From Halorubrum lacusprofundi ATCC 49239 (GTDB lineage Archaea; Halobacteriota; Halobacteria; Halobacteriales; Haloferacaceae): a stretch of DNA of 64,000 nt. Positions 62,980 to 64,000 of the stretch are shown piece by piece. Location of the stretch: assembly GCF_000022205.1 (NCBI RefSeq), contig NC_012029.1:868001-932000 (forward strand). Direction: 5' to 3'. The notes under the pieces were generated by a model. It saw only the letters and a program-made list of their open reading frames with translations. It searched no databases and had not been told where the DNA came from. The position numbers and the translations under genes were made by a program. Each line of letters opens with the position of its first letter. Position 1 is the first letter of the stretch.

Positions 62980-64000
62980 TCAGTCCCCGAAGTAGTCGGC
63001 CAGTCGCTCTGCGGCCTCGGCAGCCCGCGGCGTCACCAGGGCGAACCGGATCCACTCGCCGCGGGCGGTGCCGAACGCGTCGCCCGGCATCCCGGCGACG
63101 CCGGCCTCGTCGATCAGGCGCTTGACGTTCTCCATCGTTCCGGGGAACCCCTCGAAGCGCGCGAGCACGTAGAACGCCCCCTCCGGGCGGGTGTACTCCG
63201 CGCCCGCCGCGTCGAGCGCGTCGGTGAACGCGTCCACGCGGTCAGCGAGCAGTTCGCGGGCTTCCGCGTAGTAGCTCGGCGGCGTCTCCGCGAGCGCGTG
63301 GTGGACCGCGTACTGGGAGGGACGCGCCCCGGCGACGTTCACGAGCATGTGCCGCGTCTTGGCGTCGCCGACGTGCGCCTCGGGGAAGATCCCGTACCCG
63401 ACCCGGAATCCGGTGATCGCCATCGACTTCGAGAAGCCGCTGGTGACGATCACGCGATCGGAGTCAAGCATCAGCGCGGACTCGAACTCGCCGGTCAGAT
63501 CGAAGTGGTCGTACACCTCGTCGACCATGACGAGGGCGTCGACCGCGTCGGCGACCGCGACGACCTCGCGGACTGCGTCGAGGTCGTACACGGCGCCAGT
63601 CGGGTTGTTCGGCGTGTTCAGGACGATGAGGGCGGTGTCTTCGCTTGCGGCCTCGCGGATCGCGTCGACATCGAGCCCGCCGTCGCGCTCGGTCGGGACG
63701 AGCGTCGACTCCCCGCCGAGCATGTCCGTCTTGCCGGGGTAGTACGGGTAGACGGGATCCATCAGTAGCGCCTCGTCGCCCGCGTCACGCTCGAATGCGC
63801 GCGCTATCGCGAGGTAATTCGCCTCGCCGGTTCCGTTCGTGACCACCACGCGGTCGGCGTCGACGTTCCGACGCTCGGCGATCGCCTCGCGAAGCTCCAA
63901 CAGTCCCTCGCTCGGCGGGTACTGGAACTCCGCTGAGGGGAGGTCGGCGTACTCACGGAGCGCCTCCCGGAGGGTGGCCGGTGGCTCCCAGTCGGGATTG
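62980..64000 (-). CDS. Pyridoxal-phosphate aminotransferase (class I/II), N-terminus outside window
   Basis: 340 residues are visible; the frame is open to the right edge (NPDWEPPATLREALREYADL at the edge), so the start is missing. NGTGEANYLAIARAFERDAG, LNTPNNPTGAVYDLD, VMVDEVYDHFDL and SGFSKSMAITGFRVGYGI (PLP Lys in SKS) are fold type I hallmarks. The Arg in RVGYG and the late GEWIRFALV fit class I. It transfers amino groups between amino acids and 2-oxoacids; the substrate is unclear. Convergent with the FNR-like gene, separated by the third hairpin element. Confidence 0.93.
   Translation of the reverse strand, partial: NPDWEPPATLREALREYADLPSAEFQYPPSEGLLELREAIAERRNVDADRVVVTNGTGEANYLAIARAFERDAGDEALLMDPVYPYYPGKTDMLGGESTLVPTERDGGLDVDAIREAASEDTALIVLNTPNNPTGAVYDLDAVREVVAVADAVDALVMVDEVYDHFDLTGEFESALMLDSDRVIVTSGFSKSMAITGFRVGYGIFPEAHVGDAKTRHMLVNVAGARPSQYAVHHALAETPPSYYAEARELLADRVDAFTDALDAAGAEYTRPEGAFYVLARFEGFPGTMENVKRLIDEAGVAGMPGDAFGTARGEWIRFALVTPRAAEAAERLADYFGD

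Overview
The window is haloarchaeal chromosome, most likely Halorubrum or a close relative (the genus is an inference). The core is G+C-rich and its proteins are strongly acidic. Supporting markers are an archaeosortase A with PGF-CTERM substrates, a PurN/AICAR-transformylase fusion, an archaeal 7S RNA, the ftsZ-secE-spt5 cluster, diphthine synthase, ferredoxin-linked 2-oxoacid oxidoreductases and TATA boxes about 25 bp before start codons.

Layout of the left part. 1-7403: a GCS2-like ligase (cut by the window edge), ATP-dependent DNA ligase, an MBL-fold hydrolase and a btuF / btuC-btuD cobalamin-type ABC importer. 7452-7755: SRP RNA, minus strand. 7832-18814: small conserved proteins, an aldo/keto reductase, ileS, a GNAT acetyltransferase, an Lrp regulator, porBA and dphB. 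18865-24728: two CBS proteins, two small overlapping membrane genes, an MgtC-type membrane protein, artA, spt5, secE and ftsZ. 24898-32902: dtdA, a Ca/Na-type exchanger, PhzF, a phosphatase-superfamily protein, an HNH-like zinc protein and a Tat lipoprotein. 33169-36240: a large PGF-CTERM surface glycoprotein whose N-terminal half is encoded by strikingly AT-rich DNA. 36312-44648: a HEWD protein, gltB, an ABC exporter and an SRPBCC protein.

44731-54271 is a decayed accessory island that starts at tRNA-Ala(GGC) and ends at an IS6 element abutting purB. It holds a MITE, a PAS-kinase remnant, a creatininase, an internally deleted resolvase, small membrane genes, an intact histidine kinase, and a receiver-histidine kinase split by a 1,068-bp IS5/ISH11-type element. 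Excising that element plus one 7-bp target duplication restores the kinase frame exactly. A hairpin repeat (R1) occurs three times in the island. In two loci it is paired with a second repeat (R2), once with a small membrane gene between them and once without.

Core genome resumes at 54301 with purB and the purN-purH fusion, a geranylgeranyl-reductase-like flavoprotein, korBA, an FNR-like oxidoreductase and an aminotransferase that runs off the right edge.

The most unusual non-coding structure is a 320-375 bp intergenic element present three times (26467-26784, 43661-44035 reversed, 62643-62966). Its termini are conserved, carry TTATAA near the ends, and enclose a changing set of short-loop hairpins.

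Functional links: BtuF and the surface protein both carry PGF-CTERM tails that ArtA should process. Por and Kor feed reduced ferredoxin into central metabolism. GltB and the purine genes serve nitrogen assimilation and nucleotide synthesis.
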